DNA of 64,000 nucleotides from Rhizophagus clarus (taxonomy: Eukaryota > Glomeromycota > Glomeromycetes > Glomerales > Glomeraceae): the NCBI GenBank assembly GCA_015698045.1, contig BLAL01000156.1, forward strand, positions 1,674,001 through 1,738,000. Direction: 5' to 3'. This document shows positions 1 to 11,900 of the stretch, in pieces (the stretch's first letter is position 1; each line of letters starts with the position of its first letter). The notes beneath the pieces are model-generated. The model was not told the DNA's origin, did no database searches, and was given only the letters and a program-made list of their open reading frames with translations. The position numbers were made by a program, and so were the translations under genes.

Positions 1-1600
1 TCAAAATTTTTAAAAAATCAAAATTTTTACAAAATTGTATTATGATTTTATAATAAAAAAATGTAAAATTAATTATTAAATAGCTTAAATTATTGATTAA
101 AATTAAAAAAAATCAATACTTTTTAATATTAAATTAATTTATTTATTTAATAAATATAGTTAAAAATTATTATAAAACATATAAGATTTACAATTTTTTA
201 GTATAAGGTTTTTTTTGAATAAAATTAGATCAAAGATTTTTATAATAAAATAATACTAAATTTTGGATTCTCCTAGTTAAGGGGAATATGCGAAAAAAAA
301 CTGCATTTACAACGGACCTCTAGTTAGTAAGAAATCATTAGTTAAAAAATAGTAATGATTTTCATTTTACATATAGAAATGATTTGCCTTACGTTTGGAC
401 ATAACAAAAAATAAAGATACAAGATACAAAAATTCTGAGATACAAAAATTCGAACAAAGTAAAATATAAATAAGAGACCTCATCCCAATTCCAAAACCCC
501 CGAGCTGACCTTGCATTTCCAAATTTATACGGTATATGTTGAGATTATACCATATTGAGATGTTTATTTCGTGATAATCTTACAAGGGGAGACGATTTGT
601 TTAGAATTGAAAATAGAATTGATTTGAATTATACAAAAATTTAAATTTTAATTATTTAACATATTGACATATTTACATAACGAAAGGAAATTTTTATTTA
701 ACGAAAGGAAAATTTAGATTTACTTATTTAACGAAAGGAAATTTTTATTTGTAAGTTGCTAAAGTATTTATTTATGAACAAATAGGACTATCGTTACATC
801 ATTCAATAAGAATCTGCAGATGTTTATCTAAGATAAATTTGCACTTCCTTTTTTGATTAAGCGCAGTAAACATAACCTTTTACAGCCATAATTGCTGATA
901 TAATGCATACTATTGTACAAAATACAAATAAATATTAGTGAGATTATTTAATTAACAGACCTTGCTTTAGTTAGGTTTGGAGATGATGCTTGAATCTCGA
1001 TCGATTGATAATAACAAATAATGAATAAATGCACTTTGAATATAAATGAGAGCCATGTTTCAAATAATAATGCGAAGTATGTAATTAAATGATTATATTG
1101 TATTGTTTAGTTTATTATTATTATATTGTAAATCTTGACATTTTTATATTGATGATAAAATAATAACGTAAAGCGTGAATATAAGAAAAAAACTTTTTAC
1201 ATAATATGTGGTAAATGTCTCTAGCTTATGTAAATATGGCTCTGAGGCAATCCTCGTGTCAATGTCTTGACAGTAATGTCATACAGGTCAAAAATATAAT
1301 ATTTGCGACTCTAAGTGATACAAGAGTGTGATTGAATCTAAAATTCCATTTTCTGGCACATGTTTATTGATCATCTAATCAACAATTAATCTATATTCGG
1401 ATAGTTCAACAGTGTACCGTATCGAACGTTGACCTCTCATACCAATTTCGTGAAAGAATTCTTCTATATATTAGTAAAACTTCGGTAATTTATTTTTTTT
1501 TTTTTTTTTGTATGTTTAGTGAAATTACAGTCTAGATTAGATTATCTTTTTTTTCTCTAATCAGATTAGATTACTATAATTATATCAAAGTACCATAAAT
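1..1600. other. AT-rich intergenic DNA
   Basis: No supportable gene is visible in this 1.6-kb stretch. It holds A/T homopolymers, a short direct repeat of gatacaaaaattc near 425-455, the three-copy repeat described separately at 678-750, and a poly-T run near 1491-1510. It lies upstream of the decayed transposase and may include that element's 5' end, but I could not find a convincing terminal repeat. Confidence 0.6.
678..750. repeat. Short tandem repeat, 3 copies of aacgaaaggaaattt
   Basis: The core aacgaaaggaaa recurs at about 679, 700 and 730, each followed by a T-rich stretch. Spacing is about 21 and 30 nt, so the array is imperfect. No function is apparent. Confidence 0.75.
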
Positions 1601-1634
1601 TTTGTTAAAAATCAACAATTCTACAAAACTATTT

Positions 1635-4600
1635 ATGTCTTATTTAGTTATGAGAAAGAGATATATTCACTCCACCGGCAGTTCCGTAAAACCATTTCAA
1701 ATTCGCAATCAGTTTTCTCATACTAGTCGTAATGAGACAACAGCAAATTTAACTGAAGATAACAATGAAATGTTATCTGAAGACATCGATATGGAGGACA
1801 TTAATAGAAATAACAATGAATCAATATATTTTCAGCATTATGATAATGATATAGATTTGAGGGATAATGTAATTGACGAATCATCAGATGAAGATGGTAA
1901 TGATGATGACGAAGAGGAAGATTATAATGAAGAGGAAGATTATTTCAATGAGGAAGGTGAAGAAGAGGAAGGTCATAATGATGATGAGGAAGAGGAAAGT
2001 CACAATGACCACAACGACGAAGAAGAAGAGGAAGGTAACAACAACGAGAACAACGACATACATCAAATTATTGAAGCTTTAGATAAAGACGAGATACCAT
2101 CCTGTGATGGTGAATTTTCACTTTACTTCAATGATTATACAACTACTGCTCTATTTTATTGGCTCCAGAAACACAATATTTCTACAAAAGCATATGAAGA
2201 TCTTGCTAACATCATTCACAATCCTCAATTTGAGCCCACTCATGTAGTAAAAAATATCAGAAGATTCCAATCTTGGAGAAAACGTCTTTCTTTACTACCA
2301 ATAATAACAAAGCCTATTAAAATTTCATCAAAAAAAACTCTGTCAACTTCATGAGGTTCAAAACTTTCGTACCAACTCTCAATTAGCAAAATTATATGGC
2401 GTGATCTCAACAATCCGATGCTGATGAGACATATGTATTTTGAACCGGGCATTGATTCTGAAACAAAATCAGAATTTTGGCATAGAACTCTATGGGGAGA
2501 ATCTCCACTTTTTGGACAAAATGAAATAATAATATCAGAAGGTAATAAACAATATAGTTTGATATAATTATGGTCTGTGTTAGCAAAATTGATTGATTTA
2601 TTTTTGATAAAATAGTAATATACCGATCTGGTGATTTTGTCTACTATAACGATAATAATGGTCATCGAAGACTTGAAAGATTAAGAGCAATTTTGAAAAA
2701 TGATAATGAAGATTATCAGTTACGAATTCAAAAAATTCTGAATTATGATGACTTACCTGGAAATTTAAAAGAATTATCAAGACAACGTCGTTCTCTTGTT
2801 GGGAAAGTTTGGTTGGTAGACGAACCATTTCCAATTATCATGACCTCTCAAATTCTAGAAAAAGCGACTATATTAATAACGTTTCAACACCAAAACATTC
2901 CCAAAGATTCATTGCATATTACCGAAGTAATTTATAAATGTAATGACTGTTGGCACATTCGTGATGTGAAACTTTCATACTAACATCCTTCTGATTACAT
3001 TTCTATCAGAGATCCACCATCATCTATGCCAGTTTATAAGCTGTTTTTAGATCTTTATTATGACAATTTTGGTACGTTTAGAAATGTGTATCATTCTTTA
3101 GGTGGTGTTTATGTACAGTTTGGCAACATGCCAACACATCAAAGAAAACTTATCAAAAACCATTTTGTTCTTGGGTTTGTTCCATTTGGTGGCAATTTTG
3201 ACAAATTTATGCTACCATTTGTTTCAGAAATGAAAGAACTTGAAAAAGGCAAGATAATGACTGTTCAAGGACAAAATGCATGGGTAATTGCTGATTTGGG
3301 CGTTGTTACGGTAGATTTACCTTAAGGTAATGACTTGGCAGGAGTACTAAGGTATTTCGACTTAATTAATAATTTAATAATATAACTTGAAACAATTTAA
3401 TGATATAATTTGTAACAACTATTGAAATTTTTTAAAAATAATTTAGGCATAATGCAAATAAAGGTTGTCGTACCTGTACAATTAAAAAGGAATTATGGAG
3501 TTCTTATAATCAGGATACTGTGACAACATTACGTTACCATCATATTACAAATGAAGAAATTTTAGAAATTTCTCAGGAACCGGTAATATCAAGAAGAGAC
3601 CAATTTTGTACAAAGTATGGTTTAAGACAATTGCCTAGTATTTTAGATAAATTAAAAAGGGAAAGGCATCTACAAGCGCTGCAGGATATTTATCACGCCA
3701 CCGCGGGAAAGATTGGGCGACTGCTAAAGTTAACCTGTGAATTATTTTCACGAGAAGGAGAAGATGATTTCATTAAAATTTGGAAAAATTTTGAAATTCC
3801 AAAAAAGTGGGGTAATTTACCAAATCCGATCTCTCATCATAATAGTTTTATGATGTCTGATCTTCTCAAACTAGCTATGATTATGCCATTCTTGCTAAAT
3901 CAGTTTCTAAAGGAATCAAGTCTTAAGCATAATGAAGCAGTTGCTATTCAACAAAGGATTGATGCACTTTGAATTAATTTAGTGCCAAAAAGCATTATAT
4001 CTTGTTGGGTATATGTTGCGAAAACTATGAAGACAGTTTTTAATAAAGAATTTACGTTAGATAGCTACAAGGAATTACAACAATATCTTGAAGAAGAGTT
4101 TTCAATCCTTCTAAAGGTATAGTTATGGAATTGAAATTCAAAAAGTGTAGAATAATTTAAATATGATTCTAACAATAATATTCTTTTTATATGTTAGGTT
4201 TTTGCAAATTTTGTTAATTTACCAAATATACATGTTAATATGCATCTTCTGATGCATGCTAAAACCCTTGGAATACTCACTAATACCCAGGTTGGTATAA
4301 AAGAGATGGTACATCGTATTTTTAAGGGAATGGTATCGAAGATGAATTGCAAAAACATAGACTTGGATTTATTAAAGCGTTATAATACTATATTTGCAAT
4401 TTGACATTTAGTAGATGGTGGTATTGATCCAAGATTTAATAGGCCTTGTACTGGGTTCACAAATCTTGGTCAATTATTTTTGAATTGGTACGTTACAGAA
4501 GATAAATATTCAATTGAAGAACAAGCTCAAAATGATGATGCAAAAGGTAAAATTAAATTATATATTATATATTATATCATATATGCATACATAATATTTA

Positions 4601-5189
4601 CTAATTTTAATTTAATTACATCCCCAGTAAATTTTATCTCGAACATTTCCTTAAAAAAAAAAATGCCAAAGAAGAATCAGAATAACCTTCTGTTTACTTT
4701 GCAGCATGGTTTTAAAACTGAATTGTTTTTATCTTATGTAGATATGAAGTTCGAGGCGGCTCTTATAAATTCTTTAACTAGCTGGTACAAATTAGCATCA
4801 TATACCATTGAAGAAAAAAATAGTGTCCTTTCAAAAATCCACTTACATTTGGTGATTTTGTCATAATTTATGAAGAAGATCATGAAGAATCTTATGCAAT
4901 CATTAAAGGGATTTTTCGCCATAAGGGTAATAATGACAAATATTATGCCTTTATTGTTGTGGATTGATTTGAAGATACTGGGATTGAACATTCACTGTTG
5001 AAATATCCACTTTATCGCCTTCAAGCAACAGGGAATAAATGGAGGCGCATTTTTCCAATTATTGTAATAAATAATGTGCAAAAAGTACATTTTATTCATA
5101 ATTGTAATTCAGGAGGATGTCAAGGATCTGATCATGATACCACGAACAGAATTTGGATAAAAAATAGTTTTTATTTTACAGCTATATGA
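1635..5189 (+). pseudogene. Degenerate Tnp2-like (CACTA/Plavaka-type) transposase
   Basis: One coding track can be followed for about 3.5 kb through a series of broken reading frames. An acidic Asp/Glu-rich N-terminus (about 1800-2080) leads into segments with KLFLDLYYDNFGTFRN (from about 3035), FVLGFVPFGGNFDKF (from about 3165) and GCRTC (about 3464). This order resembles Tnp2-type transposases of CACTA/Plavaka elements; the family call is from memory. Four probable introns remain (2542-2615, 3352-3446, 4117-4197, 4547-4627), so this is not a processed copy. In-frame stops lie at 2352, 2981, 3323, 3970, 4402 and 4965, and one base is missing from an A-run near 4833-4837. The start is uncertain: the frame is open back to a TTG at 1602, with the first ATG at 1635. 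Zinc-ligand-like pairs HNCNSGGC (about 5098) close it. No terminal repeats were recognised. It is certainly broken; the exact superfamily is uncertain. Confidence 0.7.
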
Positions 5190-5639
5190 TTAATTAAAAT
5201 TACTGAAAGATTGTTATATTTTACAATAATTACAAATAATTAATTAATTTTATCCAATAAAAATCTAGTTCTAATATCATATATATTTTAAACAATGAGT
5301 AAGAGATTGTCAAGATTGTCATACCTAGTGAAGTAAGTGTCTGAGCCGATTAGGAAATTTTGTTAAGATGAATTCAGTTTTTTTATTTGCTATTGGTGGT
5401 GTTATGATCATCGCATGTTAGAAAAAAAGAAGTGGCACACAAGTATATAGTCTCATGTAAAAATTTAACAGGTTTTTTATTTTAACAGATTTTCTTAATA
5501 TTTTATATCATCTCAGTTGAAATTAAATTTTAAATTAAATTTTAATTAAATTACAAATTAATAAAATATATATAAAAACATTTAAAATTTAGTATTGAAT
5601 TTATCAATATTAATTAATATGATATTGATTTGATATTTT

Positions 5640-5985
5640 ATTTATTTCACATTTTTTTAAAAATTAATTATTGCTTTTAACGATAAAATGATATAGATTC
5701 GTTATATTAACGATATCAAATTAATATTGATTCGATATTTATAAAATGATATCTTTATATCATTTTGATATTAAATAAATATCAAAATGATATTATATCG
5801 ATATCGTATTTGTTTCACATTTTTCGTTATTGTTTAACTATATCAAAATGATGTCAATTCGTTATATTGCCTATATCGAAATGATGTTGATTTGATATTT
5901 ATAAGATGATATTTTTACAATGTTATATTGATACTGAATACATGTCGATACGATATCATATCTATATCGTATTTGTTTCACATTT
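5640..5985. repeat. Diverged tandem repeat, unit about 160-170 bp
   Basis: The block ending in gtatttgtttcacattttt occurs near 5806 and again near 5966, with a weaker version (tttatttcacattttttt) near 5640. Between them the segments share the order: a cgttatatt word, atatcaaaatgatgt-like words, gatttgatatttataa, and a gatatcgtattt-like end. This gives two clear units, each preceded by the same TTTCACATTTT word. The units are rich in the palindromes GATATC and ATCGAT. Confidence 0.7.
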
Positions 5986-6070
5986 TAAAGTGATAATATA
6001 GAGTTTAAATCATAAATTTTTATTGTAAAGTTTATTGAGTAAAGCTTAGTAAATTTTATTGATCATATTC

Positions 6071-6222
6071 TTATTGCAAATATATATAAAATACAATAAT
6101 GCTACAGTTATGAAATCATGAATATTTAGTAATTATTTTATCAGGTTTATATATTTATTTATTATAGTACAACTTAGTAATAGATTATATTATCATAAAT
6201 TTCAAATTAATAAATACCTGAT
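6071..6222 (+). repeat. Dispersed repeat, copy A
   Basis: This segment begins ttattgcaaatatatataa and continues with an aataatgcta word, a TTATCAGG/TTTATATA word, a second TTATATTA word and CATAAATTT. The same words occur in the same order and orientation at 45780-45936 (copy B), 40 kb away. Identity is moderate, with small indels. It has no coding capacity and is probably a fragment of a non-autonomous mobile element. Confidence 0.6.
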
Positions 6223-7127
6223 AATTATTAATAATTTTATTAAATAAATTATTATAGTTTTGATATTTTTAAATATTATTTAGATTTGATAATATTGAAA
6301 CATTTTATCAATAATTAAAACAATACTAATTGAAATTTTATCTTTTGTCAAATTCAAAAATCAGTTTTGCCTGCAACTTTAATTTTTATTATAATAAATG
6401 TAAAAGTCCACTTTTTTCTGATATACTGTACTAAAAAGATGCAGTTATTACCATTAGATTCATCTTAATGAAATGATTTTAATGAAATGATTTTAATGAA
6501 ATATAAATTCATTTTTAAATGGCTACTAGATGCTTAAGAATTTTGTTTAGAAGTTTTATAGGCAAATTTGCCTAATTATACAATCAAACACATTTTACTA
6601 TGGACCAATTAGAATTCAGGATTTATTAAGTCATATAGCAGTCTTATATCGAAATTTTATAGGTAGCCATTAAATTCTTGATCGTATCGGATTGACCGAA
6701 AAAATGATTGATCTGTAGATCTGTTTGACTGCATCAGCAACCAATTATTTAAGGGTGCGAATTTGCGATAAATCCGATCCGGTCTAGAATTTATTGTTTT
6801 CTCAAAGAGTGGGTCAATTTAATTCGATTTAATTTTTGAGAGTAAAATAAAATTACCAATTTTCCAAAAGCTAAAACTTTATCAATATTTATTCTTTATT
6901 TTAAAAGTTATCTGTTAGGATTTAAAAGTTGATAAAAAAATCTATAGTTATAAGTTGATCAACTGCCGCTGGTTTGAGTAACGCACCGTACGTATTTTGA
7001 AATTTAGATATCATATTATAATATTTTTATGAACTTTATATTAAATAAATTAAAATAAGTAAAAAAGGAAATATTTGAAAATTGTAATATGGCGATAACT
7101 TTCTAAATGAATAAATAAGTAAAATCG

Positions 7128-8210
7128 TTAATCGACATAATTTTTACATTTAACACTTATGATCTCTCTATCATTCCATATTAACGCGCTTAACTCCCCG
7201 CCGTGTACACATCTAGAATCAAGTCCGAAACTATAAGGTTTTATTTTCAATCCCCTCGCAGCATCATGACCATAAATTACTGTTTTAGGTGAAGATGATT
7301 TTTCCTGTGCTGCGTTCCAATATTTACTCCAAGCATGACCTTCGTCTTTTTGACTTGTGGGTTTACCATTTTTCATAATATTACGCTAAATAAAGAAATC
7401 CAAATTAAAGAGTGATTATTTTTATAAATAATAATAAATAACGAGAACAATACCATGGTCATTATATCAGAAGGATCCTGTTCAAATAGTGGTACATCTG
7501 GTAATAAACCAGCATGAACTACGTATAAATCATATTCTGGAATGTCCAAGATAATAGGGCAAGAAAGAAGAAAATTATAAAGCTCCATGTCAAGTTCTCT
7601 ATAAGAAAGAAAAATTAATTAAAATATAGTATAAGATATGCTTAACAATTTTAAAAATTAGTTATCGAATGACCGACTTTGCTAATAACCCATGTTCAGA
7701 ATTTACAATATCTTTAGATATATCATGCTTTTTAATAAATTCATCTAGTGGGATTTTTTGGGAATCTAAGAAATCTAAAATGTTTTTGAACTGTAAAACT
7801 TTATCATCATGATTTCCGCGTACGCAACTAGCTCCTAAAGAACGGATCAATTGAACAACTTCGGTGGATTTTGGTCCTTTTGCTATCAAATCGCCTACAA
7901 ATATCAAATGATCTTTTAAAGGATCATAATTAATTTTATTTATTAACATTAAAAGTTCATCATATGATCCGTGAACATCTCCAATGAAAATCAAATTTTT
8001 TTGAGAAAGGGGAGGTTCGAGTTTATTAATTAAAGTGTAATTAACATTTAATGGATCAAAATTATGTGTATTAAAAGAAAAACTACTTCCTAAAAATAAA
8101 ACACATAGTGTTAATGAAGGAATTAATATTAATAATGTGAGTTTAACATTTTGTAAATTACAGAAGTGTTTTTTTCTATTATTTAACCTTTGGTAGTTAA
8201 CACCTTTCAT
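7128..8210 (-). CDS. PPN2: Ppn2-like metallophosphoesterase (probable vacuolar endopolyphosphatase)
   Basis: Three exons (8210-7678, 7598-7454, 7385-7128) join in frame to give 311 aa. Residues about 23-43 form one hydrophobic membrane segment after a basic N-terminus, as in a type II signal anchor. The PPP-type calcineurin-like core follows: GDVHG (about 77), GDLIAKGP (about 106), GNHDD (about 132), VVHAGL in exon 2, and YGHDAARGL in exon 3, which together supply the expected two-metal ligands. The arrangement fits yeast YNL217W/Ppn2, a zinc-dependent vacuolar polyphosphatase; bacterial ApaH/PrpE-type enzymes share the fold, so substrate is inferred. The exon 2-3 join restores the family-like MRNI motif. 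In a mycorrhizal fungus such an enzyme would fit vacuolar polyphosphate turnover, but this is inference. The ATG is preceded by an A-rich leader. Confidence 0.72.
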
Positions 8211-8351
8211 CGCGTTTTTTTTTTAAAAAAAAATGAAGGAAAAAATAACAGCTTAAATACTGATTATGAATTAAAAATTTCTTGGCGTAAACATACGCCA
8301 TCAAAAAACGTTAGCAAAAAAAGGAAAAACACAAAATAAATATTGTAGGAG

Positions 8352-8424
8352 TGCCTTCTGCCAGAATCGAACTGACGACCTTCTGCTTACTAGGCAGACG
8401 CTCTGCCAACTGAGCCAAGAAGGC
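8352..8424 (-). tRNA. tRNA-Thr(AGU)
   Basis: The minus strand folds into a complete 73-nt cloverleaf. The 7-bp acceptor is GCCTTCT/AGAAGGC with discriminator A. The D arm is GCTC/GAGC and the anticodon stem TCTGC/GCAGA encloses the loop CTAGTAA (anticodon AGT). The variable loop is 5 nt and the T arm GTCAG-TTCGATT-CTGGC carries the B-box. No intron and no encoded CCA are present. T-runs lie downstream on the minus strand, as expected for RNA polymerase III termination. Confidence 0.95.
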
Positions 8425-8994
8425 AATTCTTGGTTTCACTTCAAAATATACTTATTTGATAAAATTAAACTGCTTATCCTAAAACGTCAGCAAATTAAAT
8501 ATATAATAATTTACAGTACGTAATACAGTTAACTGTGAACAAACAATTATGAAATCAAAACATTTTGAATATATATTAATAAAAATTTTTTGTTTTAGAA
8601 ATATAAATCTCATACAATCTAATCTAATTTTTGTAATCGTTTTTTTTTTACTGTATAAAATCTTTTTTTGTAAAAAATTTTTTTTTTTTGCTAATAAAGT
8701 TCATTTTTTGAAAACAATAACTACATTTGAAAATGTTAGTAAAAAAATTTTTATAATTTTGAAAAAAACTGTGTAAGAAAAAAAAAATGTTCCCAAATAT
8801 ATATATATATATATAATTCTATAAAACCACAAAATTGCTCAAAAAAAAAACAAAGGATGTCAAATTGTAACAGACATTTTTAACCATTATTTGACCATTA
8901 TTACCACTTTAATCTCTAAATTCATCCATATTCTTAAAATATTTAAAATCAATCCAGTAATTACCAACGAACCAATACCAAAACCATAACTTTT
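8425..8994. other. Intergenic DNA between tRNA-Thr and the RRM gene
   Basis: About 570 bp of AT-rich sequence with long A and T runs and a short (AT)n near 8798-8815. It contains the 5' flank of the tRNA gene and the 3' UTR side of the minus-strand RRM gene. The single open frame here is low-complexity Phe/Lys and is not supported as a gene. Confidence 0.6.
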
Positions 8995-11900
8995 TTACAA
9001 ATACAGAGGGGATACGCCCACAGCTGGATTATCGAGCCCACCCATTCCAGTCAATGATGAAGTCATCCCTATGCTAATTACACTACCTGAGTTAACAGTC
9101 CCACTGGGTCCATTTGATACTGCTGCTGCAGTAGATAACATTGTTGATGCACTGTTATCCCATAAACCAGGAACAGAAGTGTTAGATGAATTATTACTGT
9201 TATTTGCTGAGTTATTAGTTACTTCTGTCGTGGTAGAACTTGAACCTATAATATCATTTTTACTACCATTATCAGTTTCTTTGGTTATATGAGAAGAGGA
9301 CGATGGTGGATTAACAACGCTACCTAATCCAGAAGTCGTTGTAATGGAAACTGAAGAATCGGAAGTTCCATTTACTTGATTATGAATATGAGCATTTATT
9401 CCAACAAGTCCACTCCCGATAGCACCGGGATGGTGATGATGATGTGGATGTTGGCCATGAGAATGTTGATGGTGGTGATGATGCTGCTGATGATGAACTG
9501 CAGCCGCTACTTGGTGATGATGAGGATGATAAGCTGTTGGGATCACTGGATGGCGATGATGAGGATGAGGGTGAAAAAATAATTGTGGGGCTTGACCAAG
9601 ATGACTAAGATGTAAACTTGCAAAAGTCGATGTTAAACCATGAATTGCATTATCGTTTCCAGAACCATAATTATTATTATTTCCATCTGTTGTTCCACTT
9701 ATTCCATTATTGTTTGCAATTCCATTTGTTGTATTTGATGGAAAAGCCCCTACTGCACCCAAATTTGAAATTGTTGATGTGACGGATGATTGAGGGGAAT
9801 GGTTTGTTTTCCCGATTGGTCCAAATCCTGGAAATTGTGTTGTTGGCGTCGAAATTGGTTGATCTTGGGTGCTTTGTGATGACTGAGTAGAAGTTTGTTG
9901 TGAATTAGTTCCGATCCCATGTATAGAACCGGCTGAAGAAACAATTGGAATTGGTTGAATAGGTTGAAATGGCGAAGAAGCATTAGTATTTGCATTCGGA
10001 TGATTATTTAAATGAGCCAAATGATTGTACGAGACGGGAAAAGGCGGACTAGTCAATGAAGGCGTTGTTAAGGGTGGAGAAAAAGGCCCCATATGAGCTG
10101 GAGGCAAAAAATGATGAGGAATTGGTGGTGGACCTATATGGAAATTATGATGAGATATAAGTGGTGGAGGTCTATGATGTGGATGTACAGGAGGTGGTAA
10201 ATGCGCGGGATGTGGTGGGGGGTTATGATGATGTGGCGGTAAAGGTAATGAAAATCTATCAAAGTGAACTCGTAAGGTCCTCCCTTGGAATTCATAACCG
10301 TCATACATTCCTAATAAAATTAATTCATGTCATTTTAAGAAAACTTAACTATTGATAAATAAAACAAATCAAGAACGACGAGTTTTTCTTTCTTACCAAC
10401 AGCGTTTCTGGCGTCCTCGGGTGTTGCAAACAACACCGTACCAAAACCTCTACTTCGTCCATCGAAATTTGTTGAAACATCAGCTCGAATAATATTGCCA
10501 GCATTACGGAAAAGATCTTTTAGATCTTGCCATTGGCAATTAAATGGCAGCTATAAATATAAGTTTTATATTAATAAATATAAGGTCACATTTAAATTAG
10601 ATAGAAATCAAAGATTTCGAATCTCACATTCCCAACAAAAAGTAGTCTTCCAGCATAATTTGGTTGAGGAGCTTGAACTCTAGGCTGTAATAATTTAATA
10701 GAAATAAATATTAATAAATTAGTTGTAACGTAAAATGTGTGTGTATAAATATACTTACTCCATAAAAAAGGCCACCCATTCCCATCACAGGGCCGCCTGG
10801 TCCATAGGGATTTTGGGTGTGACTATGGTTCGTAGGATCAATCACACGTCGTGAATGGTCTTGTAGGTGGTGATGATGGTGGTGTTGATGGTGATGGCCA
10901 TTACCGTTAATGTTGTTATGGATGTTTGGATCAACAAAACCTCGATCTTCTCGCACTTCCAAGGTTCTACCTTGCCAATTTTTTTGATTAAACATGGCTA
11001 AATAGATTAAAGAATATAATAATTGTATAATATCAATACTGTCGTATAAAATATCAAAAATAATCACAAGGATTTATACCGATCGCATTTTTTGCTTCTT
11101 CGAGAGTGGCAAATAACACTGTTCCGTGACCTTTAGATCGGTTATCATATCCCATTGCAACATCTGCACGTATGACTGTCCCCGCTTCTCTAAACAGATC
11201 TTTCAAATCTTGCCATCGTACACGAAAAGGTAACTGCGATGAAAAAAATACTTAATCTAATTGTAATACGAGTATATACATACATTATTACTTACATTTC
11301 CGACGAATAACTGTCTTTGTAGAGTCGAAGAGTTGTGAGGGTTGTGAGAGTTATGATTGGAATAATTATTAGTATATTCTTCATTATATGTTGTTACGCC
11401 ATTCGTAGTCCCATTAATATTTGTGCCGTTCACATTAAGTATTTCATTATTATTTGTAATGGAATAATCAACCGGTGTTGGTACTGTAGTCTGGTTTGAT
11501 GATATACCGTTTACATCATTTGAATTCGCTGATGATGGCAAACCATTGGTTGAAGTAGCTTTATCGCTTTCCTATAAATTTAATTTCGTAAAATTATAAA
11601 CTTATTTTTTTTAAAAAATGTAAAAGTTGAAGTATTAATCCAAATACCTCGTTTTGATTAATACTATTCGCGCCCTCTGTACGTGGTGGAGGTGGAGGAT
11701 AATCCATTGCACTACGATCCTATGAAATAATAATTTTATACATTAATTTAGACTAATTACTAAAAATTTTTCAATTATACAATCCACTTACTTCTCTAAC
11801 TTCTAACTTTCTACCATGCCATTCATATCCATCAAATTCCGCTGTTTATATCATAATAAAATCATAAGGTCAAATATTAATATTTAAGAAATCTCTTTAA

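Larger units (their letters stand above)
5190..7127. other. Repeat-rich intergenic DNA
   Basis: No gene is visible in 1.9 kb of very AT-rich sequence between the decayed transposase and the 3' end of the phosphatase gene. It contains a 160-170-bp tandem repeat and one copy of a dispersed repeat (both listed separately), plus a small duplication of aatgattttaatga near 6470-6500. The part near 6650-6830 is less AT-rich and could be an old mobile-element fragment, but nothing in it is recognisable. Confidence 0.6.

Noticed and set aside
8549..8776. 75-aa plus-strand open frame
   Set aside because: Phe/Ile/Lys-rich low complexity in AT-rich intergenic DNA.
9071..10355. Plus-strand frames opposite the His/Pro-rich exon
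   Set aside because: Shadows of the low-complexity last exon of the RRM gene; Met/Trp-rich and without splice logic.
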